From Gibbula magus (lineage: Eukaryota > Mollusca > Gastropoda > Trochida > Trochidae): a DNA stretch of 64,000 nt. A program made the position numbers and the translations under genes. Under the pieces are notes generated by a model. That model ran no database searches and had not been told where the DNA came from. It saw only the letters and a program-made list of their open reading frames with translations. The DNA is taken from contig OW388291.1 in the NCBI GenBank assembly GCA_936450465.1, forward strand, positions 33,208,656 through 33,272,655. The letters run 5' to 3'. Shown in pieces: positions 23,851 through 34,664 of this stretch (the stretch's first letter is position 1; every line of letters starts with the position of its first letter).

Positions 23851-24570
23851 CAGTCAACTCGCGATAGTCCGGCCACCGATAATCCGAATCTCGCAGTGTC
23901 CGAACGGTAGCAAGCTGTAACCAAACTAATCTCTATATAAACTCATTAAATGTGGATTCATTAATCCGTTGCTTCCGTTTCCGAATCCGAACGCTAAATA
24001 GCTGTAACGGATTAGTTAATTACTACTGTTACTGTTTCATTAATCCGACGGTTCATCAAGGCGTTCGGCTAATCCCTAGACAAGCGAGCACCACACTGAT
24101 TGAATCAGTAAACATCTATGACAGAGGATTGACAAGGGAGTTGAACGTGTCAGTAGTTTGTGATTGTAATAAATTGAGATGTCTCACTTTGTGTGTCGGG
24201 AGTTTGTGATTGTAATAAATGGAAATTTCTCATTGTATGTGATAGTTATATTATATATATTATTGAGTACAGAATCTGTAATCGGCTAATTCTTCAAACC
24301 TGAGTGAATTCGTTGAATGTTTTGACATGTTTTGTGCATGTATGTCAAGAAATGATTTTGTGCAATGATTGTTTTATTAATATATGTATCCCAGTTGTTA
24401 TGTGTATATGAAATGAAACTCATTTGATATTCTAAAAACGTTGTCGCCTGTATGTAGATTCAAAGGGGAGTAACTCCATCTTCTTTGGTTCATTTCAGTA
24501 GTCCGAACATTTCACTATCCGAACGTTTTTGATAAAAAACGGAAGTGTTCGGATTATCGAGGTCTGACTG
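23851..24570. mobile_element. Non-autonomous pogo/Tigger-type element
   Basis: 720 bp with inverted ends CAGTCAACTCGCGATAGTCC (left, then CCGATAATCCGAAT) and the complement of CAGTCAGACCTCGATAATCC (right), flanked by TA at 23849-23850 and 24571-24572. CAGT starts, CTCG and ATAATCCGAA in the termini and a TA target are the hallmark of Tigger/pogo elements of the Tc1/mariner superfamily. No transposase remains; the small plus-strand frame inside is rich in terminal-repeat-like sequence and not a gene. Confidence 0.9.
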
Positions 24571-24577
24571 TATATTA

Positions 24578-24800
24578 ACGAGATGATTTGGGGTTGAACG
24601 CCGCTTTCCAGAGTATTTCACTTTTATCGTGGCTGCTAGTAGTATTGCAGGGAGAAAGCCCGCAAAATTACTGTGGCTATACATTGCGGTGACACCTACG
24701 AGATGGAACTAGTGAACGATGGTTCAGTACTGCATTGCACCCAAACCTTTGTGCTTATAGAACTGTTCTCTACTGCAGGGCTGATTTCGCCTGACCTTTA
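24578..24800 (-). mobile_element. SINE fragment lacking the tRNA head
   Basis: Same family as 34358-34664: shared GGGGTTGAACGCCGCTTTCC, then GTATTTCACTTTTATCGTGG, GGGAGAAAGCCCGC, TGTGGCTAT-CA-TGCGGTGA and GAACTGTTCTCTACTGCAG. It ends where the tRNA-like part should begin. It lies directly next to the Tigger element. Confidence 0.82.
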
Positions 24801-25498
24801 ACACGCTTTCAATGAAAAACAGTTACGAAATTGTCGCACATGCGTGCAATTGACAAATGGACAACTTACGTTGGTATCATTGATATTCCGTAGTCCTGTC
24901 CACAATGGATGCGTAGCTCAACCTAACTAGAGAACCAGTCAACTAGTCTTAAAATTACACTTGTAATCTTTCATAAATCCAAAACTGTAATGCTCTCCTG
25001 TTTTACATTGAACATGTATATGTACATGTAAATCTCGCATGTTCTACACAACCGGGCAAAAGATACGCCTACATGATATTCTTTTTTTTTTCTTTTTTTT
25101 AAAATGTTTTTATTCCTTGAAGCATGTCATACATACATTATGAAGTATACCTGTTATTGAACATTATGAATAATAATAATACATAATGCAGTACACAGTG
25201 TCACAAAACTCTATTGAAGAGACATTATACATTTTTCAAAGAGTATCAGATATGATGTGCATATGCAATATTGGCAATGAATAGCATAAAATGCTAGAGT
25301 AAATAAAAGCTATAGGTAGACACAAATAAAGCTATAATTTTTTTAATAAGGTATGGAGGGAGGACCAGAATGTGTAGAAGCGGTCTGGCACAGCATTTGA
25401 GAATGCTATATATTTTGTTATAATATAATATATAATGTTGTAATATTGAATTATTTCTCTTTGGAAAAAATCGAATTTTGGCTTAGTATCTTTAAGGC

Positions 25499-28400
25499 TT
25501 ATTTTAAGGTGTATTTTATTAACAGACATACCGCATTTAGTGGATTATTGTTTTTGTCTTGAAAGCCAAATATTATATTCTCATGGGTGAAGCTTATATT
25601 TCCTTCTGATAATTCATTTAACCATTCTGATAATTCCCTCCATATATTTGTTGTATATGGACATTCACATAACAGATGCATTGTTGTTTCAGCAGCTGAA
25701 TTACATAAAGTGCACAGTGGAGACTCCTTTATTTTCATTTGGTACAATTTGTGTTTAGTTGCCAGAATATTATGTACAACTTTGTAATGAAACCATCTTA
25801 ATTGTATACTTTCAGTGCATCTATTTGCCATCAAATAAACATTTGACCAAAACTCTTTGTCATATTGTTTGTTGAAAGTGTTTTCCCATTTTGTTTGTCC
25901 ATTTGGTTTATTTTTGCAACATGGCAATAGTGTATTGTAAACATACTTGCTATTTATGTTATGTCCAGAAATGCAACTGACGTTAAAAGGTAAGTATGGA
26001 CGCTGAATCTCAACGGCCTTGTCTATCAAAGAAATATTCTTTGATCTACAATAAGCTGTAATTGATCTCTTTATGCCTTCAAAATGAAGGAAATTTATTT
26101 TTGGAATTCCATATATTTCTTCTATGTCAGATTTTTGCATAAAATTTCCGTTTGTGTCTATGATATCACAAATGAAGTTTACTCCTCCTCTTGCCATGTT
26201 GTTATTATAAATACACTTTTTATCAATCTGAACATTATTGTTGAACCATATTGATTGACAAAGGATATCAGACTTTGTGTTTATATTGCAATAACATCTC
26301 TTTAAATATTGATTCCATGCCAACAACATATCTCTCCAGAAGTGGTTTGTAACTTTTGGAATAACATTATCATATATGTATTCCGCATCTGCTAAACAAA
26401 TCTTTTTTACATCAGTCAAATTTTCATTTATTATGAAAATACATTTAGAGTTTTCTGTAAGTAGTCGTTTAATCCACATCACTTTTTGAGCATGTATAAT
26501 ATTTTTTAATAATAGGTACACTAATACCTCCCTCTTTGGGTTTGAGTTGAATAATTTCTCTTCTAATTTTATTCCTTTTGCCTTTCCATACAAAGTTTAA
26601 ACACTTTTTTTTTGGAAATTCTCTAGTATTTCATCTGGTGCGCTTGGAATGGATGAAAACAAGTGGTTAAGTTTTGGTAGAAGTAGAGATTTTAAAATCA
26701 CGTTCCTCCCCATAGGTGTTAGGTATCTTAGGGACCAAAGATTCATTTCTTTTGATATATTTTCAAATTTTGTCTTATAGTTTAGGTCTACCATATTGCT
26801 AAGCTCAACATCAAAATCTATACCAAGTAGTTTGAAATTAGACTGTGTCCAATCTAAATTCCACTCTTCGCACATCTTGTATCTAGTTCTCTTTTTTTGA
26901 GCCTATCCATATCAATCTGGTTTTGTCTGCATTAATCTTCAAACCCGAAAATCTCGCAAAAAAAGCTAGTGTATTTAAAACAGCATAGAGGCTTAATTCT
27001 GAGCCATCTAGCGTTACAGTTGTATCATCAGCAAATTGAGCTAAGAGGCTTACAATATTTCCTATCTTTATTCCCTTTATTTTTTTATTATTTCTTAGCA
27101 TAAGGGCTAGAATTTCAGCACATAGGATAAAAATATATGGAGACATTGGGTCACCTTGACGACAGCCCCTTGTTACCTTAAAGAAACTACTTCCAAAACC
27201 ATTTACAAGTACACTAGATTCAATATCATTGGATAGCACATAAATCCATTTCTGTATGCTTGGCCCAAAGTTGAAAAATTTTACTACATTTTCAATAAAT
27301 TTTCTGTCAACTGAATCAAAAGCTTTTTCGAAATCTATAAGCAAAAGTAGACCAGGGGTTTGATGGGCTTCTGTATGTTCTATTATATCATATATTTGTC
27401 TTGTAACTTCCCCAATATACCTTCCTGGGACAAACCCTTTTTGATCTTCATGTATTACATTTGGTAGCAAGGGTTTAATTCTATTGGCTTTTACTGCTGA
27501 AGCTAATTTATAGGAAGTATTAAGTAATGTTATTGGTCTCCAATTTTTTAAGAATTTTTTGCTTTTGTTACCTTTTGGTAAAAGGGTTATTAGGCCTTGT
27601 TTCTGGGAAATAGACATAAATCCATTTTCGTAACCATAATTTAATGAATTAATCAGGTATTTATTTAAATCACTCCAAAAGAATTTTATGAATTCACTAG
27701 TAAAACCATCTGGGCCTGGGCTCTTGTCATTTTTCATATTGTTAAGAGCTACAAGGGTTTCTTCGTAAGTTATTTTACCCTCCAAGGATTGGGCTTTGGC
27801 ATCTGATAATTTTGGTACCTCTCCTTCCATGAATAATTCTTCTAATTTAGTTTCTGTACAGTTTTCCCTTGAGTATAGTTTTTTGTAAAATATTTTGGTT
27901 TCTTCTAATATTTCAGATTGATTTCTTATTGTGGAGCCATCATTCTTTTCTAATTCTCTTATAGATTTATTTAGAAAGTTTCTACTTTCTAGTTGTAGAA
28001 AGTATTTAGTTGGTTTTTCTCCTTGTTCAATCCATTTTGCTTTTGATCTTATGTAAAGTCCTTTTGTCTTTTGTTTATTTATCTCTTCCAATTCATATCT
28101 TACTTTATTAACCTGTTCAAGTGTATCCGCCTTGTTCTCTAAGTCTGCATCAAGTTCAATTTCTAACTCTTTTAGTCTATTTTCAAGTTCTTGTTCTGTA
28201 TTTGCTGTTATCTTTTTTTTGTTGAAGAGTAGTAAATAGTGAAACCTCTGATTTCTAATAGTAAAATCTCCCACAGTAGTTGGTCATTAATTGTATATGA
28301 TATTTCTTCGTTTTCAAATTTGTTTTTAACCTCATACTGCTGTAAAGTATCTTTTATTTTTAATTTTACTTTCTTCACGTTATTTGCATCAGATAATAGT

Positions 28401-29176
28401 GAGTTATGGAACTTCCAGAAGCCTTTTCCTCTAGCAGTATCTCCTAAAGATATACTTAGCGAGATCGTTGAATGATCAGAGTTAATACTTGGAGATATAT
28501 ATGTATGAGTAACAGATTGCATAAGATTATGTGAGACAAGAAAGTAGTCAAGTCTGGATTGTTTGAGAGGATTTGGTTGTCTCCAAGTAAAACGTTTTTC
28601 GAATGGGTTTGATTCCCTCCATGGGTCTTTTAAATCCAACAAGTCAATGGTATCAAGTAATTCTTGTCTAGCTTTGGCGTTATTGATATGCTTATAATTA
28701 TAGGTGTCTAGGTTACTGTCAAGTATTATGTTCCAAACTCCACATATAATATATCTATCGCTTTCTAGTGTTTCTAACATGTCCTTTATTGATATAATAA
28801 AGTCTGGGCAGTCTTGGTTTGGTCCATATATATTAACAATTGTATACTCAATATCATTGATTTTCATCTTTAATAAGATATAATTTCCATTTTCGTTATC
28901 AGTTTGTTCATGTAATATTTTGAATTCAAAATTATTATTAAAAAGAATAGCGGTTCCTCTCGCATTGCTTTTGAAGTGACTAAAATAACATTCTCTATAC
29001 CCCCATTGTTGTTTAATAAATTGTTCTTGATCAGATGTAAAATGGACATCTTGAAGACAGTATATATTAGCCTTTTTTTGTCTTAGGAATCTGAAGACCT
29101 GTTTTCTCTTAGTACAACTATTAAGTCCTCTACAATTTAAAGAGATTATCTTTAATTTCTCTATTTGTTCATCCAT
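25499..29176 (-). pseudogene. LINE ORF2: AP-endonuclease and reverse transcriptase, frameshifted
   Basis: This frame would cut target DNA and copy the element RNA into it. Endonuclease block (29176-28208): LKIISLNCRGLN, YCLQDVHF, GTAILFNN, VNIYGPN, LDYFLVS and SDHSTISLSI. The usual GDWN motif reads GVWN (Val codon at 28736-28738), so a metal-binding Asp is lost. The RT block (28274-26883) has KSPGPDGFTSEF, NWRPITLLNTSYK, LLLIDFEKAFDSV, GCRQGDPMSPYIF and the catalytic FADDTT. Then come LTPMGRN (26875-26597) and a C-terminal zinc-knuckle-like CTLC...HLLCEC near residue 300 of the last frame (26593-25499). Frame breaks lie near 28215, 26890, 26606 and 26515, all at A-runs on the coding strand. 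L1/Tx1 type is judged from the endonuclease and the Cys/His tail. Confidence 0.93.
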
Positions 29177-30391
29177 TAGAAAAATTGTAAGGAGTATTTA
29201 CATAAGCTATTTGCAAGATTTTGGGCATTGGTATTAATGTTTGTTCTGAGTTTATATTTTTGCTTACAAGGATTTTTTCTGCACAACAATAACAAAAGAA
29301 AAGAAAAGAAAACATTTTGCACACTTGTACATTTCTGACTTCCATGAAAGGTTGCATGGAGTTGGTGGGAAAATTTGAGCGGGTGTGAGATAATAGCATT
29401 TCCATATAATTTTTTTAAATATATAATCAGCAAAAATTTTGAAGTAAAATAACATTATGAAACCCAGTGGTATCACATTTAGATAGCTGTCTGGTCTGAG
29501 GTACATTTAAAACTATTTACTTTCTTCAAGATTTGATTTGTTTCATAAATGCATGTAGAATGATTTCCCTTATAACACAGTAAACAGTATACTCATGAAT
29601 ACCATTTAGTAATCACTTTTACAGTAAAAGGAGAATACCAAAAAATAGTGATTTGTTGACAATAACAACTAGTCTTATGATCTTTGTACGGTCATGTGAC
29701 CTAAACATGTGATTAGTGGTAACCTGTAAACCAATGGGAAACCTTTCTAGTTTCACACGTTATCTAACATAAACAAATTTAAAAAACCCTAAAAAAAAAA
29801 AAAACCCCAAAAAACCCCAGACACATCCCAATGTTTTATAAATAAAAAAACATAGTCTTAGTAGAAACAAAATCACATCAGCTTGTGGGTTTTGCACACA
29901 TTTTACGCTACTGCAGTATTCATAGGAGATTCACAACTTCACAATGCTAGCGAAAGTGATATCATCAAATGTCCATACACATTTCGTATCAGAGAATGCA
30001 TTACAGTAGGCTTTACTGAACACAAATACAAAGGGGAAAAAAAAAGACAACAGTGAGTTTTAATCAATGCAAGTTAGAAAATACATGAATATTCCCAAAT
30101 AAATGTAATATTTTATAAAAGTAAACATCATTGCTCACAAAGTATGATACTTGAAAGTCTTGAGAAGGTTATTTGTGCATTATTGTCCAAATATCAATTC
30201 AGAAAATGTATATGCAGTAAGCATTATAAACAATATGATTATATATATACTCACTGTAAATTCGGAGGTCATATGATCCATGAATAATCACAAATAAATC
30301 CAAATTTTGGAATGTCTTCCAAACACATAAAAATAACTTAAATCGAGAGTCTGTATAAACAAACGTTTTAAAGCTGTTTTGAAGCACTAGT
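29177..30391 (-). other. Spacer between the two LINE ORFs
   Basis: About 1.2 kb, AT-rich, with A/C-rich runs near 29785-29820. No third frame with a domain is visible. This is far longer than the inter-ORF gap of mammalian L1, so it could be an insertion within the LINE or a lineage-specific spacer. I found no clear target duplication inside. Confidence 0.5.
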
Positions 30392-31270
30392 CTAGTTCTT
30401 AATTTCTTCGACAAGGGTCCATGGTTCCTTCGCTGACCCTCTCATTTCAAAGCGGAGATTAAGATCCCTTTCGAGTATCCTCGTCTGGCACTTGCTTGTA
30501 CTTCGAAGTTCGAAGGCTTTGTTGGCGAGTTTCCCCCTCTGTTTTTTCATGATAACTGGTAAATCTGTTCGCACACTAATCTTCTTGTTTCTAAGTAACT
30601 TCGATGCCTTCAAGGATGCCTGAAACACTCGTTGTTTATCCAACGCCGAGAGAAAGCGTACAGCAATGGGCTTTGGCATATCAGGTCGAAAGTTTGCAGG
30701 ATCCGTGCTGATTCTATTCAACCTATGTATGTTATCGTACTGAATGTTCTTCGCGTTGTCAACCTGTAACAAGTTTTCAAAGAGTTCTAATATTGCTGTA
30801 AATGGGTCGCGGTCGTCGGAAATCCCATACACGAGCAAGGAATTTTTGCGTGAATAGGCTTCCTGCCTCCATAGGGCGCGTTTCACGTTGTCAAGTTCAG
30901 CTTTCAGTTTAGCAATTTCTGTTTTGTTTTCTGTTATCGCCGTCTCGTTGATATGTACAGCCTTCAGAATGTCACAAACTTTCGTGTCGAAATCTTTTAT
31001 TTCTCGTTTGACATCATTTATTTGTTCTTTAATTTCTTCTGTTTGGTTTTGTAGTAACTCTTGCATTCGTTTAGTTAGTTCGTCCACAGTTTCGACATGT
31101 TTCGGCGTCGCCATCTTGCTGACCACGTTGTCTGTCGATTCGTCCTGTACTTCCAAATTTTCGTTTCCTTTCGACCTCGTTACAACGAAAGCGTCTAATT
31201 TTTGTGACTGATGGTCCTTTGTTGTTTCTTTATTGTGTTTAGACCGATTTTGTTTTCGGGTGTTTGTCAT
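30392..31270 (-). CDS. LINE ORF1 protein (L1-ORF1p-like RNA-binding protein)
   Basis: A 292-residue intact frame, the first ORF of the LINE at 25084-31345. In L1-type elements this protein coats the element RNA as a trimer and is needed for retrotransposition. Visible layout: a basic N-terminus (RKQNRSKHNKET), a Lys/Glu heptad-rich coiled coil from about residue 60 to 140 (DELTKRMQELLQNQTEEIKE onward), an RRM-like core beginning at SRKNSLLVYGIS (about 150), and a C-terminal basic domain with KPIAVRFLS, KQRVFQASLKASKLL and ISVRTDLP. The order and length match L1-type ORF1p. The start is the first ATG after a 75 bp 5' leader. It is undamaged, unlike ORF2. No function for the host is implied. 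Confidence 0.9.
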   Translation of the reverse strand: MTNTRKQNRSKHNKETTKDHQSQKLDAFVVTRSKGNENLEVQDESTDNVVSKMATPKHVETVDELTKRMQELLQNQTEEIKEQINDVKREIKDFDTKVCDILKAVHINETAITENKTEIAKLKAELDNVKRALWRQEAYSRKNSLLVYGISDDRDPFTAILELFENLLQVDNAKNIQYDNIHRLNRISTDPANFRPDMPKPIAVRFLSALDKQRVFQASLKASKLLRNKKISVRTDLPVIMKKQRGKLANKAFELRSTSKCQTRILERDLNLRFEMRGSAKEPWTLVEEIKN

Positions 31271-31360
31271 TCTATCGGATGCTGATAGATTTTGTCAGAG
31301 CCGCTCTCACCCACGTCTTACCCCTACGACGTCATAACCGGAAGTCTACATGATATTCTT

Positions 31361-32449
31361 ATTGATATAAAATTAAATACTTTCTGATAAATAGTAATGA
31401 TGGTCTTATATTTGAAACAATAGATAATAATACAATTGAATTTATCGACAAAGTGAGATTCGAATAAAAATGAAGACTGCTGCTTGATTCTCCTGCGCAC
31501 CGTGACCCCGTGACCCCCTGACTCCGTGTTACCCCGTGACCCCGTGTCCACGTTTATCTGCAGCACCTGCACCACTTCGATGTCAAATACTTAACAGTTA
31601 CCCCTGTCTCATTTAAACAAACTCAATTCTTTGTAACAGCTTTATAAACTTCGAAATGCTGTGCAGAAATGATGTTACATATTGTGAACATATTCTTTGT
31701 AGTTTTTACAAAATCTGATATTTTATCTGCTTGGCGAGTCGTCTGACCGGTAAAATATCAGAATATATGGTGACGTAACATTTACTCCATTCACTTGTAT
31801 TGTCATCATAAACCAAATTGATGTTTTGTTGTCGCTGTTTGTATAATTATTGTGAATCAAAATTTTAAAATAGGGCCTGGCTTCTATGAAACTGTATTGT
31901 ACAATTCTATTACGTATTGTGTAACTTGTGACACTTAAGTTAGCTTTAAAGATAGAGTTTATAGTACGAGTTAATAGTGCAGTGTGTAAAATTATTCTAT
32001 AGTGCAGAACAGTTACTGAAACCTTAATGCAATAGAGAAACGCCTGTCTATTCTGTGTTTCCTTCTTGTAATGTAAATCTCAAATCAAACATGATTTCAA
32101 TGTAAGAGATTTGACAGTAGTAACATTTCTCATATACACTCCAAATTCACTCCATCCACATGATTCAACTCAATGTCAATGCAACAGACATAAAAGCCAA
32201 GATTTACATAAGCCAAGATTTACACAACAAGTCCATATCCGAGGATGGTTCTTATGGTCAGTATAACAACACATAAGTAAGTAAGTTCAGCGCGCAGTAA
32301 TGATACGTTATGTAGGTTCAACTGTTCGTCTGGTTAAGCATGAGAAGGTATTGTGTATCCAAAATATTCTAAAGCAGTTTTATTGGTGCTGTCTATCACA
32401 GAACATGACTACAGATACGTGTTACCAACACTCTAAGATTTCTGTCTGT
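31361..32449. other. Non-coding spacer
   Basis: Flanks the LINE. A GTGACCCCGTGACCCC-type short C-rich repeat is seen at 31500-31550; otherwise AT-rich and without a recognisable gene. Confidence 0.5.
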
Positions 32450-32472
32450 AAAAATATATATTAATAAATATA

Positions 32473-32506
<34 letters not shown>

Positions 32507-32515
32507 TATACTATA
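32450..32515. repeat. AT microsatellite
   Basis: (TAAATA)n followed by (TA)n, including an uninterrupted TA run of about 25 bp ending near 32510. Confidence 0.95.
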
Positions 32516-33739
32516 TGTGTCACTTTATGCATTTGTTTTGATGACATATTTTAATTACATATACTACATGCCAGTTTCAACACTTGAGCTATTCAATAAT
32601 TATGAATATCAACCATTCCACGCATATACTTTTATCGCCATTACAAATTAACACTTTGATAGAGCCAATATTCTTTTTCTGGATATGTGATATAATGTAT
32701 CTGTTGTACGAGATTTGTTTGTGAACAATTATGTTTGATGATTCCAATGAAAAGTGAAAACCATGTATTAAATTCACTTAAACATTCGTTGCGTTTCATC
32801 ATATTGGTATAATCTCTACTTGATTAACTTCAATGATACCTAGAAGTCTCCGATTCGTATACTTCCTCACGGTGGACCCAATGTGTTATTGCTTCATCTC
32901 GATTATCAGACTCTTTATAATACGTCGTCAGTGATGGAGTGAATAACTAATTGGTGTGAGTGACGTTGTCAATATTTCAGGCATGAATTTTAAAAATAAT
33001 CACAAAAGCCAAACTAAAAGCTGCACACAGGAAAACAAGGTGTGCAATCCGATTGGCATGACTGATGACGTCAACCCTTTTGACACCCAGGAATACTAGA
33101 ACAGGGCCCAACATCCCATTCTTGTCATTTGAGGCTACTAAAATTTGGGTCTGTTTGTGTGTGCATAGTGGTTGTTGAGATGGTTGACTAGTTAAACTTC
33201 CAATCAGCATTATTACAGCACAATCTTCACTCTTGAAGCAAAGGTCAACCGTTCGGCAAATCAGACTCCTAACAATTAAATGGTATGATAGAAAATCGTC
33301 AATATATGCCGATTAAGCTATGATGAAAATACATATATTGGAACAGTATACATTTTGATTGTGTAATCCATTACATTAATTCAGCAAGAGGCTTTATAAT
33401 CAGGATCATATTGCCTGCTTTATGTTTTAATCAAACTTCTACACATCATTCCCCCCGCTAAATTCATTGATAGATTCGTTTAATAAACAGTTCCCATATT
33501 GTTGCTTTGAAGCGAATATATACATGTACAAGACGGTTTGATGTGAAGTTTACGAATTTCTTGACATTCGAATTCAAGCAAGCAGAGACAACACACAACT
33601 GGGTGTCTAAACTGAATTCATCTTACGCAGATACGTAGGCTGGTGTATGTGTAATGACTCCACAGCAGTAAATCTTGTGAAGTTGATCTTCTCTGTGTCT
33701 GGGATGGAACCAAACGATTCGGTTAGTCTGTCGTTAATC
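32516..33739. other. Non-coding spacer
   Basis: No gene, RNA or repeat recognised. A single TGACGTCA sits near 33064. Confidence 0.45.
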
Positions 33740-34010
33740 CAGAGTTGAACTTTTCATTATCGAGAAATGATTAATGTTTCTTGCTTCGGCATTTGAAAAT
33801 GCAAATTCCACATTCATTATGTGTCTACCACTATTGTCTGACATTTTCAGCTGCAAGTGATTAAATAGTATTTAACCACCTACGACAATTGGTTAGTCAA
33901 CACTGTGGCAGTTCTCGTCTTAAATCTAAATAATGGTCTTATCATATTTCACCCTTTGTCTCTTGTCTTTATGACATTTAATACAATTTTGAATTCATTT
34001 GAATGTCAAC
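33740..34010 (+). repeat. Diverged dispersed repeat, partner at 20950-21215
   Basis: Begins GAGTTGAACTTTTCATTATC and tracks 20950-21215 through TTTCTTGCTTCGGCATTTGA, TGTCTGACATTTTCAGCTGC, GGCAGTTCTCGT and CTTTGTCTCTTGTC. Same orientation; many substitutions. Confidence 0.6.
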
Positions 34011-34178
34011 TGATACTTTAATAATTATAGTTGATCTATTGCAATATTTGATATCAGCAACATTTTATTCATTTTAATGTCAGTGATTCATATGTCTGTT
34101 TAACTTTTATCTGTAAAATTACATCCTTGTGCAGACCTGGAGGTCTTTCAGATGTAGAATACATAACACCATTGTATT

Positions 34179-34320
34179 CTGAATAACAACTTCTCGAGAA
34201 CTATCGTGATCATTTGCGACGTACCATAATATAAGCTTACTCCTTCATCACTCTTCCTCTGATAACGATGTAAGCCTTCTTAACTCCGATTATGATTCCA
34301 ATAAAGAAGTTGTTATCCAG
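34179..34320. mobile_element. Short TIR element (CAACTTCTTTATTC family)
   Basis: 142 bp with inverted ends CTGAATAACAACTTCT (34179-34194) and AATAAAGAAGTTGTTATCCAG near the right end (complement, up to 34320). Shares the CAACTTCT core with the other family members in the window. Confidence 0.68.
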
Positions 34321-34357
34321 AAAATCTCCTTTTCTTATATCCTGGTTGTTATCAAGA

Positions 34358-34664
34358 GTGAGTGAGTTGGGGTTTAACGCCGCTTTCAAGAGTATTTCAC
34401 TTATATCGCGGCTGCTAGTATTATGGCAGGGAGAAAGCCCGCAACGCCATGTGGCTATGCACTGCGGTGAAACCTACGAGCAGCGGCTGGAACTAGCGAA
34501 CCATGGGTGGTACTACGCTGAAATTCAGTGTAGCTTTGCACCCAAACCTTACTGCGTGTAGAACAGTTCTCTACTGCAGACAAAGTTGCCGTGCCCCTGG
34601 CGGGATTCGAACCCCGAACCTCTTGATCCGAGGCCGAACGCGCTAACCACTGCGCTATCCCGCT
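34358..34664 (-). mobile_element. Intact tRNA-derived SINE
   Basis: The minus strand starts with a tRNA-like head: box A TAGCGCAGTGG and box B GGTTCGAATCC, the split promoter for RNA polymerase III. A body (GCAGTAGAGAACTGTTCTAC) and a conserved 3' domain ending GGCGTTAAACCCCAACTCAC follow. An imperfect 11 bp duplication TGTTATCAAGA / TGTGATCAAGA flanks it (near 34348 and 34665). It is the best-preserved of four related copies in the window (also 14463-15206, 24578-24800, 38975-39723). Confidence 0.92.
34592..34664 (-). other. tRNA-like head of the SINE (not a tRNA gene)
   Basis: The arrangement GCGGGATAGCGCAGTGGTTA then GGTTCGAATCCCGCC gives tRNA-like D and T arms, but it is continuous with the SINE body, so it is a SINE promoter, not a working tRNA. 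Confidence 0.85.

Larger units (their letters stand above)
25084..31345 (-). mobile_element. Near-full-length L1/Tx1-like LINE
   Basis: A 6.3 kb non-LTR retrotransposon on the minus strand. Its 3' end is an A-rich tract (plus-strand T run at 25082-25101). The 15 bp target duplication CTACATGATATTCTT is at 25069-25083 and 31346-31360. Order on the minus strand: short 5' UTR (about 75 bp), ORF1 (31270-30392), about 1.2 kb spacer, ORF2 with endonuclease, reverse transcriptase and Cys/His C-terminus (29176-25499), then about 400 bp 3' UTR. The exact, long target duplication and complete length point to a fairly recent insertion. Confidence 0.95.

Noticed and set aside
32977..33210. 77-codon minus-strand frame
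   Set aside because: No domain, no splice signals of note, single-copy spacer; treated as chance.
34592..34664. Apparent tRNA with boxes A and B
   Set aside because: It is continuous with the SINE body and part of a repeated family, so it is not a functional tRNA gene.
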